Shown here: positions 35,487 to 44,308 of the stretch, in pieces
Layout of the letters: every line of letters starts with the position of its first letter
How positions within the stretch are numbered: the first letter of the stretch is position 1
Assembly (NCBI RefSeq): GCF_003610995.1
Contig: NZ_CP032543.1
Location: forward strand, 5,580,001 to 5,644,000
From: Streptomyces griseus subsp. griseus
GTDB taxonomy: Bacteria > Actinomycetota > Actinomycetes > Streptomycetales > Streptomycetaceae
DNA: 64,000 nucleotides
Direction: 5' to 3'
The notes under the pieces: generated by a model
Told to the model about the DNA's origin: nothing
The model's database searches: none
What the model saw: only the letters and a program-made list of their open reading frames with translations
Made by a program: the position numbers and the translations under genes

Positions 35487-37061
35487 ATGCCCCCCACGCT
35501 CGCCTCGCTCGTCCAGCACTCGGCGCTCAAGCTCACGGTGCGGGCGGGGGCGGACCGCCTCGACACCCCGGTGCGCTGGGCCCATGCCAGCGAGCTCGCC
35601 GACCCCGTCCCGTACATGGACGGCGGCGAACTACTGCTGGTGACCGCCACCAACCTGGACGCAGAGAACGCCGAGTCCATGCGCCGGTACGTTCGCCGGC
35701 TGGCCGGAGCGGGCGTCGCGGGCGTCGGCTTCGCGGTCGGCGTGAACTACGACGCCATCCCGGCCGCCCTTGTCGAAGCCGCCGGGGAAGCGGGTCTTCC
35801 GCTCCTCGAAGTGCCCCGCCGCACCCCGTTCCTCGCCATCAGCAAGGCGGTCTCCGCCGCCATCGCCGCCGACCAGTATCGCGCGGTCACCGCCGGCTTC
35901 GAGGCCCAGCGCGAACTGACGAAGGCCGCACTCGCCGGGGACGGCCCGGCCGACCTCCTCGCCCGCCTCGCCGCCCACATCGACGGCTGGGCGGCGCTGT
36001 ACGACACTTCGGGCGCGGTGCTCGCCGCCGCCCCCGACTGGGCCGCCCGCCGCGCCGCCCGCCTCGTCCCCGACGTCGAACGCCTCCGGGACAGACCCGC
36101 GCCCGCCAGCGTCGTCGTCGGCGACAGCGAGGACCGGGTCGAACTCCAGTCGCTGGGCACCGGCCGCCGGGCACGCGGCGCACTGGCCGTCGGTACGGGC
36201 GCGGCCCTGGGAACCGCCGAGCGGTACGCCGTCCACTCCGCCGTCGCCCTGCTCACCCTCACCACCGCCCGCTCCCGCTCCCTCCAGGGCGCCGAACAGC
36301 GCTTGGGCGCCGCCGTCCTGCGCATGCTGCTGGCCGGGCAGCCCGACCACGCCCGGGCGGTCGCCGGAGACCTGTACGGCGGTCTCCTGGACGCCCCCTT
36401 CCGGCTGCTGATCGCGGAGGCGGCCGCGCCCGCCGGTTTCGAGCTGCTCACCGAGACGATGGAGGCCGCCGCCGCCCGCTCGGGCGAGGCGGTGCTGATG
36501 GTCCCCGAGGGCGAGCGCGTCGTGGTGCTGGCGGCCGACGGCGGCACCGCGGTCGCCGCCTGCGCGGCCTACGCCGAGGCCCAGGACGACCGCGCCCCGC
36601 GCGAGGGCGGCGCCGAGGACAGCGACGTGGTGGTGGGACTCTCCGCCCCCTGCGGCCCGATCGCCGTCTCCGCCGCGTACAAGCAGGCCGAACAGGCACT
36701 CTCGGTCGCCCGCCGCCGGGGCAGGGCCCTGGTCGAACACGAGGAGCTGGCGGCCGGTTCGGTGCTGCCGCTGCTTGCCGACGATGCGGTACGGGCCTTC
36801 GCCGACGGCATGCTCCGCGCCCTGTACGAGCACGACGCCAAGGGCCGCGGCGACCTCGTGGCCTCCCTGCGGGCGTGGCTCTCCCGCCACGGCCAGTGGG
36901 ACGCGGCCGCCGCCGACCTGGGCGTACACCGGCACACTCTGCGCTACCGGATGCGCCGGGTGGAGGAGATCCTGGGCCGCTCACTGGACGACCCGGACGC
37001 CCGGATGGAGCTGTGGCTCGCGCTGAAGGCGACGGAGGCGGCGGCACCGCCCGAGGAGTGA
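35487..37061 (+). CDS. PucR-family transcriptional regulator
   Basis: A 524-aa regulator. Residues about 5-115 are the PucR N-terminal domain (TLASLVQHSALKLTVRAGAD, VRWAHASELADPVPYMDGGE, LLLVTATNL), the middle is a GGDEF-like/GAF-like region, and the C-terminus is a CdaR-type HTH (LVASLRAWLSRHGQWDAAAA, LGVHRHTLRYRMRRVEEILG). ATG 35487 starts at the domain edge; no strong ribosome-binding site is seen. It lies directly upstream of the succinate-semialdehyde-type dehydrogenase. PucR-type activators control GABA or purine use in other actinobacteria, so it is a candidate regulator of gabT and this dehydrogenase. Confidence 0.9.
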   Translation: MPPTLASLVQHSALKLTVRAGADRLDTPVRWAHASELADPVPYMDGGELLLVTATNLDAENAESMRRYVRRLAGAGVAGVGFAVGVNYDAIPAALVEAAGEAGLPLLEVPRRTPFLAISKAVSAAIAADQYRAVTAGFEAQRELTKAALAGDGPADLLARLAAHIDGWAALYDTSGAVLAAAPDWAARRAARLVPDVERLRDRPAPASVVVGDSEDRVELQSLGTGRRARGALAVGTGAALGTAERYAVHSAVALLTLTTARSRSLQGAEQRLGAAVLRMLLAGQPDHARAVAGDLYGGLLDAPFRLLIAEAAAPAGFELLTETMEAAAARSGEAVLMVPEGERVVVLAADGGTAVAACAAYAEAQDDRAPREGGAEDSDVVVGLSAPCGPIAVSAAYKQAEQALSVARRRGRALVEHEELAAGSVLPLLADDAVRAFADGMLRALYEHDAKGRGDLVASLRAWLSRHGQWDAAAADLGVHRHTLRYRMRRVEEILGRSLDDPDARMELWLALKATEAAAPPEE

Positions 37062-37406
37062 CCGGGCGGGGATCGGTCTCGGCCCAGGGCGACCGACCGG
37101 GACCCGGTCCCCGTCAACCGGAGCACGCGGCCCGGACGCCGCGGCCGACCGTACGGACACCGCCGCCACGACGCGCGGCGCACGCGGGCCGCACACCACC
37201 GCCGACCCTTCGCGGGCACCGTGTCCGACAAACCGGCGCACCGCATAGGCCCCCTCACTCCACCCCGGACAAACACGATCGCGGCCACCCCGCCCTACCG
37301 TGGACCACAGAGGGGAAGCCTCCGGGCCCCACGACGCACGCCGTCACCTCCATGACCCCCATCACCACCTCCTCACGCTCACGACCTCCGAAGGGCCGGA
37401 ACCTCC
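37062..37406 (+). promoter_or_regulatory. 345-bp intergenic region with spaced GACAAAC repeats
   Basis: No gene is visible. GACAAAC occurs at 37227-37233 and 37268-37274, exactly 41 bp apart (about four helix turns), each preceded by CCG- or CCG-like bases. A -10-like TACCGT (37296-37301) follows. The arrangement fits activator sites upstream of the dehydrogenase promoter. A related palindrome lies upstream of gabT. Confidence 0.4.
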
Positions 37407-38852
37407 ATGACTTCGCCCCACGCCTTCTGGGTGGCCGGCCGCCAGGCCACCGGTGCCGACAGCTTCGACGTCACCAACCCGTACGACGGACGCCTCGTCG
37501 GCACCGTCAGCGTGCCGACCGACGCCCAGGTCGAGGAGGCCGTCGCCGCCGCCCACGCCGTACGCGACGAGTTCGCCGCGACCCCGGCGCACGTACGGGC
37601 CGCTGCCCTCGACCACGTCGTACGGCGGCTGGGGGAGCGCACCGAGGAGATCGCGCGGCTGATCTCGGCGGAGAACGGCAAGCCGATCAAGTGGGCGCGC
37701 GGTGAGGTCGGCCGGGCGGTCTCGGTGTTCCGGTTCGCGGCGGAGGAGGCGCGCCGCTTCAACGGCGGCGAGGCGCAGCGCCTGGACACCGACCTGGGCG
37801 GCACCGGCCGCCTCGGCCTGACCCGCCGCTTCCCGCGCGGGGCGGTCCTGGGCATCGCGCCCTTCAACTTCCCCCTCAACCTCAGCGCCCACAAGGTGGC
37901 CCCCGCCATCGCCGTAGGCGCCCCGATCATCCTGAAGCCGGCCCCGGCGACCCCGATCTCCTCGCTCGTCCTCGGCGAGCTGCTGGCCGAGACCGACCTC
38001 CCGGCGGGCTCCTGGTCCGTCCTGACGGTCCCGAACGACAGGATGCCCGCCCTGGTCCAGGACGAGCGCCTCCCCGTCATCTCCTTCACCGGCTCGGGCC
38101 CGGTCGGTTACGCGATCATGGAGTCGGTGCCCCGCAAGCACTGCACCCTGGAGCTGGGGGGCAACGGCGCGGCGGTCGTCCTCGGCGACTACGCATCGGA
38201 CGAGGACCTGGACTGGGCGGCGACCCGGATCGCCACGTTCTCCAACTACCAGGGCGGCCAGTCCTGCATCTCGGTGCAGCGCGTCATCGCGGACGCCTCG
38301 GTGTACGACCGGCTGGTCCCGAAGATCGTGGCGGCCGTCGAGGCCCTGGTCACCGGCGACCCGGCCGACGCCACCACGGACGTGGGCCCCCTGGTCAGCG
38401 AGGACGCGGCCCAGCGCGTCGAGTCCTGGGTGGACGAGGCCGTCCAGGGCGGCGCCGAACTCCTCACCGGCGGCAAGCGAGACGGCGCCACCTACGCCCC
38501 CACGGTCCTCGCCGGCCTCCCCGACGACGTGAAGCTCTCCTGCGAAGAGGTCTTCGGCCCCGTCATGTCCCTCCAGAAGGTCGACGGCGAGGCGGAGGCG
38601 TTCGCCGCCGTCAACTCCTCCAAGTACGGCCTCCAGGCAGGCGTCTTCACCCACGACCTCCAGACCGCCTTCCGCGCCCACCGCGCCCTGGAGGTCGGCG
38701 GCGTGATCATCGGCGACGTCCCCTCGTACCGCGCCGACCAGATGCCGTACGGCGGTGCCAAGCAGTCCGGCGTCGGCCGCGAGGGCGTCCGCTACGCGAT
38801 GGACGACTACACCTACGAGCGCGTCCTGGTCCTCACGGGCCTCGCCCTGTAA
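37407..38852 (+). CDS. Aldehyde dehydrogenase, succinate-semialdehyde type
   Basis: A 481-aa dehydrogenase, distinct from the two aminobutyraldehyde-type enzymes. Motifs: GIAPFNFPLNLSAHKVAPAI, SFTGSGPVGYAIME, catalytic Glu in LELGGNGAAVV and Cys in YQGGQSCISVQRV. The PFNFPLNL and SCISVQR signatures occur in succinate-semialdehyde, lactaldehyde and malonate-semialdehyde-like groups, so substrate assignment rests on context: it follows a PucR regulator and lies near gabT. ATG 37407 begins MTSPHAFWVAGRQA with AAGGG upstream. A 12-bp hairpin ends the transcript. Confidence 0.88.
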   Translation: MTSPHAFWVAGRQATGADSFDVTNPYDGRLVGTVSVPTDAQVEEAVAAAHAVRDEFAATPAHVRAAALDHVVRRLGERTEEIARLISAENGKPIKWARGEVGRAVSVFRFAAEEARRFNGGEAQRLDTDLGGTGRLGLTRRFPRGAVLGIAPFNFPLNLSAHKVAPAIAVGAPIILKPAPATPISSLVLGELLAETDLPAGSWSVLTVPNDRMPALVQDERLPVISFTGSGPVGYAIMESVPRKHCTLELGGNGAAVVLGDYASDEDLDWAATRIATFSNYQGGQSCISVQRVIADASVYDRLVPKIVAAVEALVTGDPADATTDVGPLVSEDAAQRVESWVDEAVQGGAELLTGGKRDGATYAPTVLAGLPDDVKLSCEEVFGPVMSLQKVDGEAEAFAAVNSSKYGLQAGVFTHDLQTAFRAHRALEVGGVIIGDVPSYRADQMPYGGAKQSGVGREGVRYAMDDYTYERVLVLTGLAL

Positions 38853-38905
38853 ACACCCCGAACGACCCCACCCGGACAGCGAGCACGGGCGGGGCACACA
38901 GGCCG

Positions 38906-38940
38906 ACGGCCGGAGCCCACTGTGCGGAGGCTCCGGCCGT
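38906..38940 (+). terminator. Hairpin after the dehydrogenase gene
   Basis: ACGGCCGGAGCC (38906-38917) pairs perfectly with GGCTCCGGCCGT (38929-38940), loop 11 nt, followed by a short T run. It lies 53 bp past the stop. Confidence 0.7.
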
Positions 38941-39071
38941 TTCCGGCAGTGCGGGGTCCGGCTCCCCGAGCGGAGCGGACGCGGCGGCGGAGGCCGGTGC
39001 GACACGGACCGGAACGCGGCCCTCCGGCCGGGTCCGTTCCGGTCCGGTCGGGCCACGTACGCTGGGAGCGC

Positions 39072-39194
39072 GTCCTCCGTGAGGTGGCGCGGCAGACCGG
39101 CGGTGAATCGAGAGCGGGGGTGGTGCTGCGATGAGCAGTGAGCCTCCCAGTGGGTGCGCCGCGTAGCACCCGCCCTCCGCTCCCGCGGGAGCGG
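39072..39194 (+). ncRNA. Structured mgtE leader, candidate Mg2+-responsive element
   Basis: The leader contains CTCCGTGAGGTGGCG and CCCAGTGGGTGCG, reminiscent of the conserved M-box blocks (CGTTAGGTGAGGC and CAATGGGT). It can form a stem of GGGTGGTGCTGCG with CGCGTAGCACCCGCCC, then a perfect 18-bp palindrome CCGCTCCCGCGGGAGCGG (39177-39194). M-box riboswitches sit upstream of mgtE in many bacteria. The match here is partial, so the class is uncertain, but a regulatory RNA is likely. Confidence 0.45.
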
Positions 39195-39263
39195 TCCGTC
39201 GGCCCGTGCTCGCGGCGTCCACCCGCGCCCACCGTGACCCCACCCCTGTGTTGAGGACCTGCC

Positions 39264-40631
39264 ATGCCGCAGTCACGTCCACCCCACGAGCCGGGCCCCG
39301 AGCTCGCCAAGTCGTTGCGGGAGATCGTCGGAGCCCGCCGCCTGACCGCTGTCCAGGAGTGGCTGGGGGCACATCCCCCGCACGTGATCGCGGACGAGCT
39401 GGCGCGTATGGACGCGGTCGACGCCGGAGTCGCCTTCCGGGTCCTGGACAAGGACCGGGCGCTGGCGGTGTTCGAGGAGCTGGAGCCGGTCGACCAGCAG
39501 CAGATCCTGGAAGGGCTGCGGGACCGGACGTTCCGGGAGATCGTCGAGGGCATGGACCCGGACGACCGGGCCCGGATGCTGCGCGAGGCCCCGGCGAAGG
39601 TCGCCCAGCGGGTGCTGGCCGGTCTGAGCGCCAACGAGCAGCAGATGACCTCCGCGCTGCTGGGCTACCCGGAGGGGTCGGTCGGCCGCTGGATGAGCCC
39701 CGAGGTGGTGGCGCTGTCGCAGAACCTGACGGTCGGACAGGCGCTGCGGACGGTGCGGGCGAAGGGGGCGGACGCGGAGACGGTGTACACGCTCCCCGTG
39801 GTGGACTCCGGGCGCCGGCTGACCGGCGTGGTGGAGCTGCGTGAGCTGGTGCTCAACAGCCCGGAGACGATGGTGTCGCAACTGGTGGTCAGCGAGCCCG
39901 CGTCCGCGTACGCCACCGAGTCCGCCGAGCAGGCCGCCCGGTTGATGCGGGAGACCAACGACCTGAACCTGCCGGTCGTCGACAGCGAGAAACGGCTCGT
40001 CGGCCTGTTCACGAGCGATGACGCCCTGGAGGCCATCGAGGCCGCCGACACCGAGGACGTGGCCCGGCAGTCCGGCTCGGCTCCCTGGGCCGGCCACTAC
40101 ATGGCCGCCTCGGTCTGGCAGCTGGCCCGGTACCGGGCGCTGTGGCTGACGCTGCTGCTGGTCGCGGCGACCCTGACGGTCGGGGTGACGCAGGCGTTCG
40201 AAGCCACGCTGGAGCAGGTCGCCCAGCTCGCCCTGTTCATCCCCATGCTGATCGGGGCTGGCGGCAACGCGGGTGCCCAGGCCGCGACCGCCTGTGTCCG
40301 CGCTCTGGCGGTCGGCGAGGTCCGGGGCTCGGACCTGCTGAAGGTGATCTGGCGCGAGTGCCGGGTCGGTCTGGTGCTCGGCTCCCTGCTGGCCGCGCTC
40401 GGGCTGGTGCTGGGCACGCTCTTCGTCAGCGTGAAGATCGCCCTCGTGGTCGGCATCACCCTGGTGCTGATCTGCGGCTGGGCGGCCACCATCGGTGGCG
40501 CCATGCCCCTGCTCGCGAGGCGGCTGCGCATCGACCCGGCGGTCGTCTCCGCCCCGATGGTCACCACCCTGGTGGACGCCACCGGCCTGGTCATCTACTT
40601 CCTCACGGCCAAAGCGGTCCTGGGCGTCTGA
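39264..40631 (+). CDS. mgtE: Magnesium transporter MgtE
   Basis: A 455-aa Mg2+ channel/transporter of the cytoplasmic membrane. Order: MgtE_N superhelix (residues about 25-125), two CBS domains (SVGRWMSPEVVALSQNLTVG near 145; VVSEPASAYATESAEQAARL near 210), and a five-helix pore domain (285-455) with the signature PMLIGAGGNAGAQAATACVR. Length is normal. ATG 39264 follows GAGGACCTGCC. CBS domains close the pore when cytosolic Mg2+ is high, and the long structured leader suggests RNA-level control too. Confidence 0.95.
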   Translation: MPQSRPPHEPGPELAKSLREIVGARRLTAVQEWLGAHPPHVIADELARMDAVDAGVAFRVLDKDRALAVFEELEPVDQQQILEGLRDRTFREIVEGMDPDDRARMLREAPAKVAQRVLAGLSANEQQMTSALLGYPEGSVGRWMSPEVVALSQNLTVGQALRTVRAKGADAETVYTLPVVDSGRRLTGVVELRELVLNSPETMVSQLVVSEPASAYATESAEQAARLMRETNDLNLPVVDSEKRLVGLFTSDDALEAIEAADTEDVARQSGSAPWAGHYMAASVWQLARYRALWLTLLLVAATLTVGVTQAFEATLEQVAQLALFIPMLIGAGGNAGAQAATACVRALAVGEVRGSDLLKVIWRECRVGLVLGSLLAALGLVLGTLFVSVKIALVVGITLVLICGWAATIGGAMPLLARRLRIDPAVVSAPMVTTLVDATGLVIYFLTAKAVLGV

Positions 40632-40839
40632 CCAGGGCACGGCAGCCCGGTCGCAGGAGGCCCCGGAGGTCGGCCGCGCACCGGACGGGCTGTGGCCCGG
40701 GAGCCCCGGCGAGCCTCATCGAGCGCGGGCTGGTGCAGGTGCCGAACAGCGGGTACACGGGTTACATACGGACCAGTAGGCGGCGACAGCAGCCCGTATG
40801 TCCATCCGTCCCGTGACGCGCGGCGAGGTGAGGCCCGAC

Positions 40840-42795
40840 ATGTCCGCACCCCACAACACCCCCCAGGTCCCCAGAGCACCCAGGGTCACCGAGCGTGAGG
40901 CGCGCAAGGTTGCCGAGGCTGCTCGGGAGCAGGACTGGCGTAAGCCCAGCTTCGCCAAGGAGCTGTTCCTGGGGCGGTTCCGGCTTGATCTGATCCATCC
41001 GCATCCCCAGCCGCCGCCCGACGACATCCGGCGCGGTGAGGAGTTTCTCGCGCGGCTGCGGGTCTTCTGCGAGACGCGCATCGACAGTGCGCGGATCGAG
41101 CGCGAGGCGAAGATCCCCGACGAGGTGGTCCGCGGGCTCAAGGAGCTCGGGGCGCTGGGGATGAAGATCGAGACCAAGTACGGCGGTCTCGGGCTCACCC
41201 AGGTGTACTACAACAAGGCGCTTGCCCTCGTCGGCTCCGCGAGTCCGGCCATCGGGGCGCTGCTCTCGGCCCATCAGTCGATCGGCGTACCGCAGCCGCT
41301 GAAGATCTTCGGGACCCAGGAGCAGAAGGACGCCTTCCTGCCCCGGCTCGCCACCACCGACATCTCCGCGTTCCTGCTGACCGAGCCCGATGTCGGCTCC
41401 GACCCCGCCCGGCTCGCCACCACCGCCGTGCCTGACGGGAACGATTACCTGCTGGACGGGGTGAAGCTCTGGACCACCAACGGTGTCGTTGCCGATCTGC
41501 TGGTGGTGATGGCCCGGGTTCCCGCATCCGAGGGGCATCCCGGCGGTATCACCGCCTTCGTCGTCGAGGCCGACGCCCCCGGTGTCACCGTTGAGCACCG
41601 CAACGCCTTCATGGGGCTCCGCGGCATCGAGAACGGCGTTACGCGCTTCCACCAGGTCCGGGTTCCGGCCGCGAACCGGATCGGGCCCGAGGGCGCGGGG
41701 CTGAAGATCGCGCTGACCACCCTCAACACCGGGCGTCTCTCGCTGCCCGCGATGTGCGTGGGGGCGGGGAAGTGGTGTCTGAAGATCGCGCGCGAGTGGT
41801 CCGCCGTACGGGAGCAGTGGGGGCGGCCCGTCGCGAAGCACGAGGCGGTCGGGGCGAAGATCTCGTTCATCGCCGCCACCACCTTCGCGCTGGAGGCGAT
41901 CGTCGACCTCTCCTCCCAGATGGCCGACGAGGACCGTAACGACATCCGTATCGAGGCAGCCCTCGCCAAGCTGTACGGCTCCGAGATGGGCTGGCTCATC
42001 GCCGACGAGCTCGTCCAGATCCGTGGTGGGCGCGGTTTCGAGACCGCCGAGTCGCTGGCCGCGCGCGGGGAGCGGGCCGTTCCGGCCGAGCAGATGCTCC
42101 GGGACATGCGGATCAACCGGATCTTCGAGGGCTCCACCGAGATCATGCACCTGTTGATCGCCCGGGAGGCCGTCGACGCCCACCTCAAGGTCGCCGGGGA
42201 CATCATCGATCCGGAGAAGGCCCTCGCCGACAGGGCCAAGGCGGGGGTCAACGCGGCCGGTTTCTACGCCCGTTGGCTGCCGCAGCTCGTCACCGGGGCC
42301 GGGCAGCTCCCGCGTACGTACGGGGAGTTCAACCCCGCCGGGCACCGCGACCTCTCCGGGCACCTCCGGTACGTGGAGCGCTCCTCGCGCAAGCTCGCCC
42401 GGTCCACCTTCTACGCCATGTCCCGCTGGCAGGGCCGGATGGAGACCAAGCAGGGGTTCCTCGGCCGGATCGTCGACATCGGCGCCGAACTCTTCGCCAT
42501 GTCCGCCGCCTGCGTCCGCGCCGAGCATCTGCGGAGCGCCGGGGAGCACGGCCGCGAGGCCTACCAGCTCGCCGACGCCTTCTGCCGGCAGTCCCGCGTC
42601 CGGGTGGAGGAGTTGTTCACGCGGCTCTGGTCCAACACCGACGACCTGGACCGGCGCGTGGTGGACGGTGTCCTCTCCGGTACGTACACCTGGCTGGAGG
42701 AGGGCGTCATCGACCCCAGCGGCGAAGGCCCCTGGATCGCGGACGCCACCCCCGGGCCCTCCGCCCGCGACAACCACCACCGGCCGGTGCGCTGA
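40840..42795 (+). CDS. Acyl-CoA dehydrogenase, long form
   Basis: A 651-aa FAD enzyme, longer than the usual 380-aa class because of N- and C-terminal extensions, as in the FadE5/VLCAD-like group of actinobacteria. Seen: FLLTEPDVGSDPARLATTAV, LWTTNGVVADLLVVMARV, GLRGIENGVTRFHQVRVPAA, and the FAD/substrate signature IRGGRGFETAESLAARGERA followed by MRINRIFEGSTEIM. ATG 40840 follows GAGGTGAGG; a 14-codon longer start lacks a ribosome-binding site. The substrate is likely a medium- or long-chain acyl-CoA. It stands alone. Confidence 0.92.
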   Translation: MSAPHNTPQVPRAPRVTEREARKVAEAAREQDWRKPSFAKELFLGRFRLDLIHPHPQPPPDDIRRGEEFLARLRVFCETRIDSARIEREAKIPDEVVRGLKELGALGMKIETKYGGLGLTQVYYNKALALVGSASPAIGALLSAHQSIGVPQPLKIFGTQEQKDAFLPRLATTDISAFLLTEPDVGSDPARLATTAVPDGNDYLLDGVKLWTTNGVVADLLVVMARVPASEGHPGGITAFVVEADAPGVTVEHRNAFMGLRGIENGVTRFHQVRVPAANRIGPEGAGLKIALTTLNTGRLSLPAMCVGAGKWCLKIAREWSAVREQWGRPVAKHEAVGAKISFIAATTFALEAIVDLSSQMADEDRNDIRIEAALAKLYGSEMGWLIADELVQIRGGRGFETAESLAARGERAVPAEQMLRDMRINRIFEGSTEIMHLLIAREAVDAHLKVAGDIIDPEKALADRAKAGVNAAGFYARWLPQLVTGAGQLPRTYGEFNPAGHRDLSGHLRYVERSSRKLARSTFYAMSRWQGRMETKQGFLGRIVDIGAELFAMSAACVRAEHLRSAGEHGREAYQLADAFCRQSRVRVEELFTRLWSNTDDLDRRVVDGVLSGTYTWLEEGVIDPSGEGPWIADATPGPSARDNHHRPVR

Positions 42796-42834
42796 CCGGA
42801 GCCCGCCGGTCCACGCCCAGGGCCTTACACACCT

Positions 42835-42920
42835 CCGGAAGCCCGGTAGCCCAGGAGTCCGGGAGCCGGAAGCCCGGAAACCCAGAAGTCCTGGAGTCCG
42901 GAAGCCCAGGAGCCCCGAGT
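42835..42920. repeat. Imperfect tandem repeat, about 31-32 bp unit
   Basis: Three units start with CCGGAAGCCC at 42835, 42866 and 42898, the last shortened. Shared blocks are CCGGAAGCCC, CCCAG and AGTCC. It fills the middle of the 250-bp gap between the acyl-CoA dehydrogenase gene and dxr, a gap that otherwise shows no gene. Confidence 0.75.
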
Positions 42921-43045
42921 CCAGCTCCCCCAGGGGGCGCGTCCGTACGCCGGGCGCGCCCCCTCCGCACCGGAACCGCCCTCTCGCCGCCGAATCCCCG
43001 CCCCACCGGGACGCGCTGTCCCCACGCACAGCCGGAGCGGCAACA

Positions 43046-44308
43046 ATGGGGGGCATGAGCGACAGCCCCGCCCCCCTCGCCGATCCGCATCTCCTCTTCG
43101 ACACCGCGGACGGCCGCCGGGATCTGGTGATCCTCGGCTCCACCGGGTCCATCGGCACCCAGGCCATCGACCTGGTCCTGCGCAACCCCGACCGCTTCCG
43201 GGTCACCGCGCTCTCGGCCGCCGGCGGCCGGACCGGCCTCCTCGCCGAGCAGGCTCACCTCCTGCGGGTGAAGACGGTCGCCGTCGCCGACCCGGGCGCC
43301 GTCCCCGCCCTGCGCGAGGCACTGCGCGAGCGGTACGGGGCCGGGGAGCCGCTCCCCGAACTCCTCGCCGGACCCGACGCGGCGGCCACCCTCGCCGCGA
43401 GCGACTGCCACACCGTGCTCAACGGGATCACCGGCTCCATCGGGCTCGCCCCGACGCTGGCCGCGCTGAAGGCGGGCCGTACGCTCGCCCTCGCCAACAA
43501 GGAGTCGCTGATCGTCGGCGGCCCGCTGGTGAAGGCGCTCGCCGCCCCCGGCCAGATCATCCCGGTCGACTCCGAGCACGCCGCGCTCTTCCAGGCACTG
43601 GCGGCCGGCAAACGCGCCGACGTCCGCAGACTCGTCGTCACCGCGTCCGGCGGGCCCTTCCGGGGCCGTACGCGCGAGGAGCTGGCCGACGTCACCCGCG
43701 AGCAGGCCCTGACCCACCCCACCTGGGCCATGGGACCGGTCATTACCATCAACTCCGCGACGCTCGTCAACAAGGGTCTTGAGGTCATCGAGGCACATCT
43801 CCTCTACGACATCCCCTTCGACCGCATCGAGGTCGTGGTCCACCCGCAGTCCTACGTGCACTCCATGGTGGAGTTCACCGACGGCTCCACGCTCGCCCAG
43901 GCCACCCCGCCCGACATGGGCGGACCCATCGCCATCGGGCTCGGCTGGCCCGAGCGCGTCCCGGACGCGGCCCCCGCCTTCGACTGGTCGAAGGCGTCCA
44001 CGTGGGAGTTCTTCCCGCTGGACACCGAGGCCTTCCCGTCGGTCGGCCTCGCCCGCCATGTCGGTACGCTCGGCTCCACGGCACCCGCCGTCTTCAACGC
44101 GGCCAACGAGGAGTGCGTCGACGCCTTCCTCGCCGGACAGCTGCCGTTCAACGGAATCATGGATACGGTCACCGCTGTGGTGTCCGAACACGGCACCCCC
44201 GCCCCGGGAACCCCGCTCAGCCTCGCGGACGTCCTCGAAGCGGAAACCTGGGCCCGCGCACGGGCCCGGGAACTCTCGGCGAAAGCGACAGCGGAGGCGC
44301 GCGCATGA
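43046..44308 (+). CDS. dxr: 1-deoxy-D-xylulose 5-phosphate reductoisomerase
   Basis: A 420-aa NADPH enzyme, the second step of the MEP isoprenoid pathway. NADPH motif [20 protein letters not shown]; metal and substrate loop [45 protein letters not shown] (catalytic loop); and [17 protein letters not shown] 43046 has GGAG 9 nt upstream; ATG 43055 (MSDSPAP) is preceded only by a too-close G run. The stop overlaps the next gene (ATGA). ispG lies one gene on, so two MEP genes flank the protease. Confidence 0.96.
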   Translation: MGGMSDSPAPLADPHLLFDTADGRRDLVILGSTGSIGTQAIDLVLRNPDRFRVTALSAAGGRTGLLAEQAHLLRVKTVAVADPGAVPALREALRERYGAGEPLPELLAGPDAAATLAASDCHTVLNGITGSIGLAPTLAALKAGRTLALANKESLIVGGPLVKALAAPGQIIPVDSEHAALFQALAAGKRADVRRLVVTASGGPFRGRTREELADVTREQALTHPTWAMGPVITINSATLVNKGLEVIEAHLLYDIPFDRIEVVVHPQSYVHSMVEFTDGSTLAQATPPDMGGPIAIGLGWPERVPDAAPAFDWSKASTWEFFPLDTEAFPSVGLARHVGTLGSTAPAVFNAANEECVDAFLAGQLPFNGIMDTVTAVVSEHGTPAPGTPLSLADVLEAETWARARARELSAKATAEARA

